Below, piece by piece: positions 18,284 through 26,514 of a DNA stretch of 64,000 bases (the stretch's first letter is position 1; every line of letters starts with the position of its first letter). The notes below the pieces were generated by a model, which was not told the DNA's origin, ran no database searches, and saw only the letters and a list, made by a program, of their open reading frames with translations. Made by a program: the position numbers and the translations under genes. Source of the stretch: Dissulfuribacter thermophilus (GTDB taxonomy: Bacteria > Desulfobacterota > Dissulfuribacteria > Dissulfuribacterales > Dissulfuribacteraceae); the NCBI RefSeq assembly GCF_001687335.1, contig NZ_MAGO01000004.1, positions 62,001-126,000 on the forward strand. The letters run 5' to 3'.

Positions 18284-19192
18284 CTAAGCATGAAACCTGA
18301 GACTCCTAAATATATGGCCTTCTGAGGGGCCACCTCTAAGTCCAAATTCCGGGGACGCGGCCATACATTGCCAAATTGCGAATAGGATTGCCCCAGCCCC
18401 CAGCAGCTTCACAGGAATTTCCATGCCTGGCATCACGTCGCAGTAAAAAAATCCCAGATAAAAACCAGCCGAAGCCATCAACCCCATGGTCAAAAGGCGC
18501 AGTCTGGCGCGCCTGTGAGCAGAAAGCCGACCTAACCATCTGTACAATCGCTCATGGCAGCGCGCAGCCACCAAAGCGGCCAACGCTCCCAACAACGCCC
18601 CAGCGTAGACGTCCCGCGGAAAGTGAACTCCGACATAAATGCGGGAATAGCCCACCAACAGGCTGAGTACAAGGGCGATCAGCCCCAACCGCCGCTCCTT
18701 GGACAGCGAAAACAGCACCACACCCACTGACACTGCAGAGGCAGTATGCCCAGAAGGAAAGGAATAGTGTTTCAGTACAGGCCCAACCACGTGGATGAGC
18801 TCAGGCCTGAACAGCATTGGTGGACGCGGTGCTGCAACAATCCGTTTCAAGATTAGAGCAACTATCCCGGAAGTTGCATAGGCCTCAGCGCAGGCAATAG
18901 CCAGATCCCCTCTTCGGGGAAAGAGGAAAAAAACCAAGACCATTAGAACAAGCCCGTCCCCCAATGAGGTTATAAAGAGCATGATGTGATCGAGCCAGGG
19001 GACGTGTGTGCCATTGATGAGAAAAAACAACGCATCATTATTGGCATAGATCAGCTCCCCAACTGCCAATATGGCCAGCACCGCAATGAACCATCGGATC
19101 CTTCCAATCACTGCCCACCAGCTCCGGCTTCGGCCTACCGCTGCTCCTGAAAAGTGTCCGCAGTCGCCAATAAGACCAAACAATCTCTTCAT
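18284..19192 (-). CDS. PAP2-family membrane phosphatase
   Basis: A 302-residue integral membrane protein of the PAP2 / lipid phosphatase superfamily. The three signature motifs are present: KRIVAAPRP, PSGH and SRIYVGVHFPRD, the last with the catalytic histidine. They are spread among about six transmembrane helices. Such enzymes dephosphorylate undecaprenyl pyrophosphate, phosphatidylglycerophosphate or lipid A, or transfer phosphate as LpxT does; the substrate cannot be fixed here. ATG 19192 is chosen because GAGGA stands 8 bases before it; the frame is open to 19231, but that stretch lies in the 5' leader. The operator it shares with the efflux operon and the neighbouring ArnT-like transferase suggest envelope or lipid A remodelling. 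Confidence 0.87.
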   Translation of the reverse strand: MKRLFGLIGDCGHFSGAAVGRSRSWWAVIGRIRWFIAVLAILAVGELIYANNDALFFLINGTHVPWLDHIMLFITSLGDGLVLMVLVFFLFPRRGDLAIACAEAYATSGIVALILKRIVAAPRPPMLFRPELIHVVGPVLKHYSFPSGHTASAVSVGVVLFSLSKERRLGLIALVLSLLVGYSRIYVGVHFPRDVYAGALLGALAALVAARCHERLYRWLGRLSAHRRARLRLLTMGLMASAGFYLGFFYCDVMPGMEIPVKLLGAGAILFAIWQCMAASPEFGLRGGPSEGHIFRSLRFHA

Positions 19193-19208
19193 GTTTTCAT
19201 CCTCATTG

Positions 19209-19256
19209 AATTGATTTCGAGCAGTAAGCACCAGGTTCTGATGCCTCGAATCAATT
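19209..19256 (-). promoter_or_regulatory. Hairpin in the 5' leader of the PAP2 gene
   Basis: Complementary arms AATTGATTTCGAG (19209-19221) and CTCGAATCAATT (19245-19256), with one bulge, flank a 23-base loop that can itself pair further. The hairpin lies between the predicted -10 and the start codon. A smaller hairpin inside it, with loop CGAGGC, is also found in the PepSY leader at 13467-13483, where the stem pair is changed on both sides (C-G for T-A). Confidence 0.5.
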
Positions 19257-19259
19257 GAG

Positions 19260-19314
19260 TAAATAGGGGATAAAGATTATCAGAGGATTAAAGGAAAATT
19301 ATATTTTGGTAATC
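19260..19314 (-). promoter_or_regulatory. Promoter with triple heptamer operator upstream of the PAP2 gene
   Basis: On the minus strand heptamers TAATTTT, TAATCCT and TAATCTT (plus-strand 19295-19301, 19284-19290, 19273-19279) repeat at 11-bp period. A 7-base spacer and a -10-like TATTTA (19260-19265) follow. Spacing is identical to the promoter at 13490-13544. The two sites also share an identical 17-base block (plus-strand ATTATATTTTGGTAATC) on the upstream side. Confidence 0.7.
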
Positions 19315-19442
19315 TCTCCAAAGAGAAAAATCGACCCTAAAGATCTCAATTAAGTCCTACCTAAATCCTAAATATAGGAGGCAACAGCGCGCCAGAGAGC
19401 GGCATAGCTATTCAAAGAAGGGGTTCCAGCAATGAAGTTGTA

Positions 19443-20945
19443 CTAACCTTCTTTTGAATACACCTTGAAAAGCCCATATCTATGAAAGCGCTTTAGTAGT
19501 TTTGCTTCAAGACCTAGGTGTTTTATCAACTCAAGTCTGCTCTTCTTCTTGACATCCAGTACAAAGATTTCACTCTTTCCCTCTTTAATCTCTCGGATCT
19601 CTTCATCCCATTGCGAGTCTGTTGGATGCGAAGAAGGCCCTGATAGATTGGTAGGGAGATATTCAACTGGCTTTCCGCTATAAAACGCCAGGCCGTCGAG
19701 AAATGGCCCACCTATTGCGTCGATTTCATTCGAATCGTTGATATGTGAGGAAAATGCCCTGTACATGGCCCTTGCATCCTGAGGAGCCGGGATTACTGCA
19801 GCAATTCCCTTTAAGGTCAGGAAAAACACCAGGGTAACCAAGACCTTTTTGGTGAACACAAACCCAGGGGGCTCCTCTTTAAACAGGAGTCTTGCAGTGG
19901 CGATGGCCATTGGGGGGAATACAGGCAAAATGTAAAGCGGAAGTCTGGACTTGGCCACACAGAATATGAGGAGTGGCACTGCCCACCACAAAAATATGAA
20001 TAGCCACTCAGGGTCCCTTGAGATAGCTATCTTTGCCTGATTGAGGGCATCTCTGAGTGTCCTGTGCTCTAGATGTCGTCTTACAATTCCAATCCAGCCA
20101 AAGGCCCATGGCAGACAACCAAACAAGACCATAGGAAGATATATATAAAATGGGGCATACCAGGCACTATTCCTGTGGAACATGTCGTAAAACAGCCTTC
20201 CAGTAACCTGTTCCTTTATTATCAAATCCATTGCCCAAGGATACTGTTTCCAGACTATCACATACCAGGAGAGCCCAGTGACCAGGAATATGAAGATTAC
20301 GGCAAAACCTGCAGGGAATACCCTAAAGAGCCTCCTCTTAAAGATCCAAAAGAGCCCCAAGGCTGCTGCCACAGGAAAGATTGCAGGGCCCTTTGTCAAG
20401 AAACCAAGCCCCCAGAAAAGTGACATGATAGCGAACCACATACGAGCCCTGGCCTTTGTCTCTGCCTGATACCCCTTGAGAAAGGCCCATATAGCAGCCA
20501 CCTCCCACATTACCAATATGGTATCAGTAGTCACAATATTGGAGGCAGCAAAAGGCACAATGGATGTGAGATATATCACAGACGCCCAGGGGCCGTACCT
20601 TTCTCCAAAAAGTCCTGCTCCAATAAGCCCCACCAGCAATACAGTCACAGAAAACGCCACTGCATTGGGAATCCTTGCCCCCCATTCATTTATGCCAAAG
20701 GTGTTCAAGCTTACACCAATAGCCCAATATGTAAGGGGAGGCTTTGTAAGATGGGGTTTGAAATCCCTTAACGGGATCAGCCATGAGCCTGTAATGAGCA
20801 TCTCTCTTGCGCATTCAGAGTACCTGGTCTCATCACGGTCGTATAGTCCACGTGAGCCCTGAAAACATATGGATACCAGTAGGGCAACTATAAAGACCGC
20901 TGTGTATGTTCGAGTTAATGATAACGTTTCCAATGTTCTCCTCAA
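19443..20945 (-). CDS. ArnT-like membrane glycosyltransferase (GT39/GT83 family)
   Basis: A 500-residue polytopic membrane protein of the dolichyl-phosphate-mannose/ArnT superfamily, which moves sugars from undecaprenyl-phosphate carriers onto lipid A or proteins at the periplasmic face. The first periplasmic loop has the acidic signature (YDRDETRYSE) followed by the family-typical PLRDFKPHLTKPPLTYW. About ten hydrophobic helices follow, then a soluble C-terminal domain. ArnT itself adds aminoarabinose to lipid A and gives polymyxin resistance; that role here is plausible from the neighbouring PAP2 gene and two-component systems, but no aminoarabinose synthesis genes are visible. It is divergently oriented to the asparagine synthase gene. 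Confidence 0.82.
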   Translation of the reverse strand: MRRTLETLSLTRTYTAVFIVALLVSICFQGSRGLYDRDETRYSECAREMLITGSWLIPLRDFKPHLTKPPLTYWAIGVSLNTFGINEWGARIPNAVAFSVTVLLVGLIGAGLFGERYGPWASVIYLTSIVPFAASNIVTTDTILVMWEVAAIWAFLKGYQAETKARARMWFAIMSLFWGLGFLTKGPAIFPVAAALGLFWIFKRRLFRVFPAGFAVIFIFLVTGLSWYVIVWKQYPWAMDLIIKEQVTGRLFYDMFHRNSAWYAPFYIYLPMVLFGCLPWAFGWIGIVRRHLEHRTLRDALNQAKIAISRDPEWLFIFLWWAVPLLIFCVAKSRLPLYILPVFPPMAIATARLLFKEEPPGFVFTKKVLVTLVFFLTLKGIAAVIPAPQDARAMYRAFSSHINDSNEIDAIGGPFLDGLAFYSGKPVEYLPTNLSGPSSHPTDSQWDEEIREIKEGKSEIFVLDVKKKSRLELIKHLGLEAKLLKRFHRYGLFKVYSKEG

Positions 20946-21182
20946 TTTTTTTCACCAAAATACAATTTGGGCGAAAAAAGGTAAAGAGCCTGTTTATACT
21001 TTATAATTCACTTCTAATTAAACATTTATTAAATTTTCTTAATCTTTTTTTCATCAAAGATTAATTTTTAGGCCTTATAAATCCCCTCCAAAACTGTTTT
21101 AGAGCAAACCAGAAATGAGAGCACAGAGCCCATCACAATCCAAACCCAAAAATCAGGTTTCTTATAACCGAGGGGAAAATAT
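20946..21182. promoter_or_regulatory. Divergent AT-rich promoter region
   Basis: This 237-base gap serves the ArnT-like gene (minus) and the asparagine synthase gene (plus). It holds an inverted repeat TTAATCTT (21039-21046) / AAGATTAA (21057-21064) containing the TAATCTT heptamer on each strand. The minus strand also carries two TTTAAT boxes five bases apart, matching the published PmrA pattern. A GAGGGG ribosome site precedes the start at 21183. The region is so AT-rich that these matches are only suggestive. Confidence 0.4.
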
Positions 21183-23000
21183 ATGTGCGGCATAGGTGGC
21201 GTCTTATGGAAGAGCCAGCCAGCCACTAAAAAGGACCTTGAAACCATAGGGTCATTGATAAAGCATAGGGGCCCTGATGAACACGGCATCTTTTTAAGAG
21301 ACAATCTCGGCCTTATTCATTCGAGGCTCTCCATTATTGACCTCAAAGGCGGCAGACAACCCCTTTGCGCAGACAATCCCAACATCGTACTCATTGCAAA
21401 CGGCGAGATATATAACTTCAAGGAAATTAGAGAGCAGCTCAACCTAAGGGGTCGAGATACGTGCACACTATCTGATTGTGAGGTCATAATTCACGCATAT
21501 CTGGAATTTGGATTGGACTTCATCCAAAAGATAGCCGGGATGTTCGCCTTTGCCCTATGGGATGGCGAAAAAAGGCGCCTTTTACTTGGAAGGGACAGAC
21601 TTGGCATAAAACCTCTATATTATTTGGAGAGAGACGATGGTCTTTTCTTTGCCTCAGAGATAAAGGCCCTCGTGCCCTTTATGAAGGCCAAAGAGATTCA
21701 CCCGCCTTCTCTGGTAGAGGGGCTTCAAAACCAGTTTTCTTCAGGTAGAAACACCATTTTGTCCGGTGTTAAAAGAGTACTACCTGGAGAGATGTTGATC
21801 GTAGAACAGGGCCAGGTGAGATCCATGAGATACTGGGATCTCACCCGCACAAGCCCCATAAAAATTGACTACAATGGGGCTGAGGAGATGTTTTCATCTC
21901 TGTTTGAAACTGTAATGGTCCAGCACATGAGGGCAGACGTCCCCTATGGGGTATTCCTGTCTGGGGGCGTGGATTCAGCCACTGTTCTCGCCATGATATC
22001 GAGGCTTCAGACCAACAAAATCCTCTCTTTCTCGGTTGGCTACAAGGGCGTAGAGATGAAAGATGAGTTGGATGACGCACAGCGGATTGCACGTCTCTTT
22101 AACACTGAACACGTCCCTATCGTGCTCGAGGCCAATGAGATGTTTTCGAGAATACCCCATATGGTGTGGTCCACTGATGAATTTATGTGGGACTATGCCT
22201 GCCTTCCAACTTCGTTTCTAGCGGAACATGCGAGAAACCACTCTCTAAAGGTGGTATTTACTGGTGAAGGTGGAGACGAGGTATTTGCCGGATACGGAAG
22301 ATACAGAAAGACGTTTGTGGAATGTCTGGTCAAGAAAATGGCCAATCCCAAATCAGGCGGTTTCAGGACCCGTGGTCGATGGAGGAATCCATGGCCAAGA
22401 AAGGTATTTGGTGATAAACTGGCCCAATTCTCCAAATCCTACAAAACGCCATTCATAAATGCCTGGTCATGCACCCCTCCAGCATGGGACTATACAAAAA
22501 AGGCCCAATATACAGATATTGTTACCGAACTCCCAGAGGATCTCCTTGTGAAGGTCGACAGGATGCTCATGGCATTTGGGGTGGAAGGGCGTGTCCCCTT
22601 TCTCGACCATCGCGTAGTGGAATTTGGCCTTTCCCTTCCAAGATCCCTCAAGATAAGGCCACACTACGGAAAGGTCTTTTTGAGGAGATGGGCTGAAAAA
22701 GACATTCCCATGGATCATCTCTGGAAAAAGAAGCGAGGATTTCACGTGCCCATTGGCGAATGGTTAACAGGAGACTTTTTGAACAGACTGGAAGAAAAGC
22801 TTTTGCAAAACAAGGCCATTGGCAACTGGTTCCAACGAGATGGCATTCGAGAGCTCTTTTCAGCACAACGGGCCAAGAAAAAGGCATCCAGAGAGATTTG
22901 GGGCCTCATGCACTTTGCCATCTGGCACAATCTCTTCATAGAAAAATCCTGTTCAGTGGCCCCTTCTACCAAAGAAGATCCCCTAGAATTCATCTCATAA
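21183..23000 (+). CDS. asnB: Asparagine synthase (glutamine-hydrolysing)
   Basis: A 605-residue glutamine-dependent asparagine synthetase-type enzyme. The N-terminal class II glutaminase domain starts MCGIGG, with catalytic Cys2 retained, and continues with KHRGPDEHG. The synthetase domain has the PP-loop SGGVDSATV near residue 260, and later GEGGDEVFAGYGRY and VEGRVPFLDHRVVEF. GAGGGG stands before the ATG. In polysaccharide loci this family often amidates sugar acids, as in WbpS/AsnB-like proteins, rather than free aspartate. Its position upstream of glycosyltransferases and MsbA makes both roles possible. It contrasts with the second family member at 53509, which has lost Cys2 and belongs to the lasso system. 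Confidence 0.9.
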   Translation: MCGIGGVLWKSQPATKKDLETIGSLIKHRGPDEHGIFLRDNLGLIHSRLSIIDLKGGRQPLCADNPNIVLIANGEIYNFKEIREQLNLRGRDTCTLSDCEVIIHAYLEFGLDFIQKIAGMFAFALWDGEKRRLLLGRDRLGIKPLYYLERDDGLFFASEIKALVPFMKAKEIHPPSLVEGLQNQFSSGRNTILSGVKRVLPGEMLIVEQGQVRSMRYWDLTRTSPIKIDYNGAEEMFSSLFETVMVQHMRADVPYGVFLSGGVDSATVLAMISRLQTNKILSFSVGYKGVEMKDELDDAQRIARLFNTEHVPIVLEANEMFSRIPHMVWSTDEFMWDYACLPTSFLAEHARNHSLKVVFTGEGGDEVFAGYGRYRKTFVECLVKKMANPKSGGFRTRGRWRNPWPRKVFGDKLAQFSKSYKTPFINAWSCTPPAWDYTKKAQYTDIVTELPEDLLVKVDRMLMAFGVEGRVPFLDHRVVEFGLSLPRSLKIRPHYGKVFLRRWAEKDIPMDHLWKKKRGFHVPIGEWLTGDFLNRLEEKLLQNKAIGNWFQRDGIRELFSAQRAKKKASREIWGLMHFAIWHNLFIEKSCSVAPSTKEDPLEFIS

Positions 23001-23004
23001 GAGG

Positions 23005-24132
23005 ATGATGTCCAAGGGCCAGCGCTACCGAGGAAGAATTGCCTGTTTCTTTGCGACCTCCGGCCATAGCGGTGTGGATCGTATTGCCCAGAATCTGCTC
23101 CCTTCACTGGTGGAAGAGGGCTATGAGGTGGATCTCCTAAAGGTGCGCAATCACGGCCCTGAGCTCTCGAAACCAGTTCCAGACGGGCTCAATATCATAG
23201 ATCTGGGGACATCCCACGTATATTCGTCTCTATATCCTGTGGTCAGATACCTAAAGGACAGGAGGCCCGACGTCCTCTTATCAGACAAAGACCGCGTGAA
23301 CAGGGTGGCAATATTTGCCAAAATCCTCTCAAGGGTCCAGACAAGGCTCATTTTGAGTTCAGGCACCACCATTTCAATTGACCTTGCCCACAGGGGACCT
23401 TTTGAACGCTGGCTCCAGCGCACATCCATGGCCAGGCTCTATGGCCTGGCCCACAGGGTCATTGTGACGTGCGAGGGTGTAAAAGAAGACATGGCCAGCT
23501 ACACAGGCCTCAAAAGAGATCACATAGAGGTGGTCCCCCCTCCTGTGATACCCTCTTCTGTTTTTAAAGAGGCGCAGCCCATCCCAGATCATCCATGGTT
23601 CCAAAGACCTAATGGAAGAATAGTCCTTGGGGTTGGGGAACTGGGCTATAGAAAGGACTTCAACACCCTCCTCAAGGCCTTTTCCATCTTGAGAGGCAAA
23701 GAAAGGGATCTAAGACTCATAATACTTGGCCGTGGAAAAGACAGGGACAATCTTATAGGGCTGGCCCAAAAGCTCGGAGTTGGGAACAAGGTGTCTTTCC
23801 CTGGATTCGTAAAAAACCCCTATCCTTTCAAGGCACACAGTTCACTATTTGCCTTTACCTCGCGCTGGGAGGGCCTGGGATTTGTACTCATTGAGGCATT
23901 GTCCCTGGGCACCCCGTGTGTGTCCACAGACTGTCCCAACGGCCCATCAGAGATACTTCAGCACGGCAGATATGGCGAACTAGTGCCTGTTGGAGATGCA
24001 GGGGCTCTGGCAGAGGCAATGGAAAGGACGCTTTCGTCTCCGCTTTCGCCTGAAAAATTGAAAGAAGCTGCCTGGCCTTATGAAGTCAGACGATCCACTA
24101 GGGCGTACCTGAAGGCCATGGGCTTTGATTAG
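23005..24132 (+). CDS. Glycosyltransferase family 4
   Basis: A 375-residue GT-B fold glycosyltransferase acting at the cytosolic face of the inner membrane in LPS or polysaccharide synthesis. The N-terminal acceptor domain includes GHSGVDRIAQNLLPSL. The C-terminal donor domain has the family pattern GVGELGYRKDFNTLLKAF, LGRGKDRDNLIGLA, and the E-x7-E region (FTSRWEGLGFVLIEALSLG). It starts 4 bases after the asparagine synthase stop with an AAGAGG site, so the two are co-transcribed. ATG 23005 and 23008 are both possible. Donor sugar cannot be predicted. Confidence 0.88.
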   Translation: MMSKGQRYRGRIACFFATSGHSGVDRIAQNLLPSLVEEGYEVDLLKVRNHGPELSKPVPDGLNIIDLGTSHVYSSLYPVVRYLKDRRPDVLLSDKDRVNRVAIFAKILSRVQTRLILSSGTTISIDLAHRGPFERWLQRTSMARLYGLAHRVIVTCEGVKEDMASYTGLKRDHIEVVPPPVIPSSVFKEAQPIPDHPWFQRPNGRIVLGVGELGYRKDFNTLLKAFSILRGKERDLRLIILGRGKDRDNLIGLAQKLGVGNKVSFPGFVKNPYPFKAHSSLFAFTSRWEGLGFVLIEALSLGTPCVSTDCPNGPSEILQHGRYGELVPVGDAGALAEAMERTLSSPLSPEKLKEAAWPYEVRRSTRAYLKAMGFD

Positions 24133-25505
24133 GATAGCCCCATTTTACTTTCACCATGAGACAGGCCCAATACAATGGAGGAAATTATGAGGAGGAGATT
24201 TCTATAGGGCACATGTACGATCCTGAACTCTATGAGGCTAAATAAGAACATTAATGAGATTGAGGAAAGGAGGAACAAAAATACGTCTGATGACACAGCC
24301 CCATTTATCCTTGCCCGTACCAGTCCATAAACAAGTGAGAGGAAAATGGCCCCTAGAATGCACGTGCCAATCAATCCAAGCCGTACCAGGGACTCTATGG
24401 GGTCACTGTGAAGATGAGTGGCATAAATTGGCAGTTTTTCCCGTTCCTCATCAGAGGAAAAACGCGCTTTGGTTTCAAAAAAGGGAGAAGACAAGGCATT
24501 GGTGCCTGGCCCCCAGCCCAGGACAGGGGAAAGCAGCCAGGTGCGCACTCCAAAACACCACACATGGGCCCTTATCCCTATAGAGGTCTCATATGGTAGG
24601 GAGTCTACGTCGAGACGTAAAATTTTGTAGGCATCGTCTCTTTCCTGTAACAACCGCTTTTGTATTGTGCCAGCCTCGTACCAGGCTACTAGGGCCATGA
24701 AGGAGACAATGATGATGCCTGCCACACACCTCATGTCCCGAAACACACGCCCAGCGCGGGCCATATTGATACCAGAGCCCAACGCCATGGACACCAAGAT
24801 GACCATAAGAAACAACCACACCCCCCTTGATTGGGTGGTAATCAGGACCTGCACCATGAAAACAAACGAAAACAGACAGGCAAGAATGAGAAAAACGCCA
24901 ATCAATAGCCCGTATCGTTTGATGCCTTGTTTGAACGTGCTGACCAGTCTGCCAAAAAGAGTGATAAATGCAAGGATGAACACCCCTGAAAGCAACGATA
25001 TTGTAAGGCAGGGAAAGCCAAAACAGTATCTTTGCCCCTTCAACCACGAAGGAAAAAGCCCCCAGTCAGACCTAAGTATTATGGAGCAAATAAGCCCCAA
25101 GAATGCCACGGCCATGAGCCTTAGGCACCTTTCCTCATTTGCCCTGATCCAAAAGGCGCATGGAAGCATGAAGGCAATGGATGACCATCTAAAGGCATAT
25201 TTCCACTGTAGGCCCCACGTCGTGGGAAAGAGCAGTGTGCCCCTATATGCCATGATGGCCACATACCCTATGAATGCGCAAATAAACGGGAAAATAATCG
25301 TTGACCTAAGCCACGGCCAAAAATCTTTCACCCTCACAAAGGCCAAAATGAGCAATGTGACCAGTGCGATCTCTGAAAGGGTCGTGCTCAGCCAGGCGCT
25401 TAAACAAAAGAGATACAAGGCCCCTAGGCCCAGATTTTCTAGGAGAGATGGGGACGAACTCAACCTCATGAACGCTTTGATAACACCTGTTTCAACAAGA
25501 GGCAA
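24129..25505 (-). CDS. O-antigen ligase/polymerase-family membrane protein (WaaL/Wzy type)
   Basis: A polytopic membrane protein with about eleven hydrophobic helices and the Wzy_C pattern: a long periplasmic loop with RAHVWCFGVRTWLLSPVLG and then HLHSDPIESLVRLGLIG, where the HxH region is typical of O-antigen ligases. Ligases join the polysaccharide to lipid A-core in the periplasm. The start is uncertain. The frame is open to an ATG at 25544, which would overlap the next gene's start on the other strand. A TTG at 25505 has AGAGAG six bases before it, and an ATG at 25469 is also possible. It is convergent with the GT4 gene (4-base overlap) and divergent from the GT2 gene. Confidence 0.82.
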   Translation of the reverse strand: MPLVETGVIKAFMRLSSSPSLLENLGLGALYLFCLSAWLSTTLSEIALVTLLILAFVRVKDFWPWLRSTIIFPFICAFIGYVAIMAYRGTLLFPTTWGLQWKYAFRWSSIAFMLPCAFWIRANEERCLRLMAVAFLGLICSIILRSDWGLFPSWLKGQRYCFGFPCLTISLLSGVFILAFITLFGRLVSTFKQGIKRYGLLIGVFLILACLFSFVFMVQVLITTQSRGVWLFLMVILVSMALGSGINMARAGRVFRDMRCVAGIIIVSFMALVAWYEAGTIQKRLLQERDDAYKILRLDVDSLPYETSIGIRAHVWCFGVRTWLLSPVLGWGPGTNALSSPFFETKARFSSDEEREKLPIYATHLHSDPIESLVRLGLIGTCILGAIFLSLVYGLVRARINGAVSSDVFLFLLSSISLMFLFSLIEFRIVHVPYRNLLLIISSIVLGLSHGESKMGLS

Positions 25506-25520
25506 CGAAAACTCTCTATT

Positions 25521-26510
25521 ATGAAAATGCACATGAGTGGCCAAACAGAAAGAAAATATCCTGGATTTTACCAGTATGAATACCTTTTCACTGTGCTCGT
25601 CATCACCTTCAACAGGGCGAGCTTACTCAAGAGAGCATTGGAAAGCATTACCAGGCAGGGGACCACAGACATCGAGGTCATTGTGGTTGACGACGGTTCC
25701 ACCGACGACACAAAGGAGGTCGTAAAACGCTTCAAGGCCCGAACAGGCCTAAATTTGAGATACATGTGGCATGACAACTGCGGTAAACCTGCCTCGTACA
25801 ATAGAGCATTAACTAAAATCAGTGGCTATTTTACCATTATATTGGACTCTGACGACGTGCTTTCAGACCATATACTGCCGCGTCTGGATTATTGGTGGAA
25901 TACAATTCCCGAGGAAAAGCGCCCTTTCTTTGCAGGGGTAGAGGGGCTCTGTGCAGATCTCAACACAAAAAAGGTCATGGGCGACCCGTTCCCGTGGTCC
26001 CCAATGGATTCTGACTTTTTGGAGACACGTTATAGGTACGGAATATCAGGGGACAAACGACACATCATGAGAACGGATGTAATGAGGGAATTTCCTTTTC
26101 CCCTGTTCAATGGAGAAAAGGAGATGCGCGAATCTGTAATATGGTGCCGAATGGCCCACAAGTACAAATTCCGCTACGTAAATGAAATTGTCCAGTATTG
26201 CGAGCAACTTCCTGGAGGACTGACCTCAAGGGCAAGGGAAAGGAGACTTTCTAGCCCCAATAATTTTAGACTGGCCTTTTTAGAGCTCCTTAACCTTCAT
26301 AACACTTATCTCACCCCCAAAGACCAGTATAGGGCCATGGTGCGCTACATTCGCCATTCCACATGTGCGAGGATCTCTTGTATCAAACAGCTTGCTGACC
26401 TGGTGCCTGCTAAGAGGCCCATGTGGTTCATGGCATTTCCAGAGGGCTTCATTGGTGCATTGAAAGACCGCCTGCTAGTGAAACGCAAATTCGAGAGGGA
26501 AAGGACATAG
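25521..26510 (+). CDS. Glycosyltransferase family 2
   Basis: A 329-residue GT-A fold enzyme with the family-2 nucleotide-sugar pocket VIVVDDGSTDDT at about residue 55 and the metal-binding acidic motif ILDSDD near residue 110. It probably adds a sugar to LPS core or O-antigen. Three in-frame ATGs (25521, 25527, 25533) lie close together without a strong ribosome site, so the exact start is uncertain. It ends 4 bases before msbA, which suggests one transcript and a link to lipid A-core export. Confidence 0.86.
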   Translation: MKMHMSGQTERKYPGFYQYEYLFTVLVITFNRASLLKRALESITRQGTTDIEVIVVDDGSTDDTKEVVKRFKARTGLNLRYMWHDNCGKPASYNRALTKISGYFTIILDSDDVLSDHILPRLDYWWNTIPEEKRPFFAGVEGLCADLNTKKVMGDPFPWSPMDSDFLETRYRYGISGDKRHIMRTDVMREFPFPLFNGEKEMRESVIWCRMAHKYKFRYVNEIVQYCEQLPGGLTSRARERRLSSPNNFRLAFLELLNLHNTYLTPKDQYRAMVRYIRHSTCARISCIKQLADLVPAKRPMWFMAFPEGFIGALKDRLLVKRKFERERT

Positions 26511-26514
26511 TTCA

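Noticed and set aside
21183-23000. Asparagine synthase as part of a second lasso cluster
   Set aside because: It keeps the glutaminase Cys2 and has no B1, B2 or precursor nearby; it lies in an LPS-type gene group.
24667-25524. Long plus-strand open frame (285 codons) opposite the O-antigen-ligase-like gene
   Set aside because: Antisense to a well-supported membrane protein gene; its composition (many Met, Thr, Arg) is that of a shadow frame and it shows no family motif.
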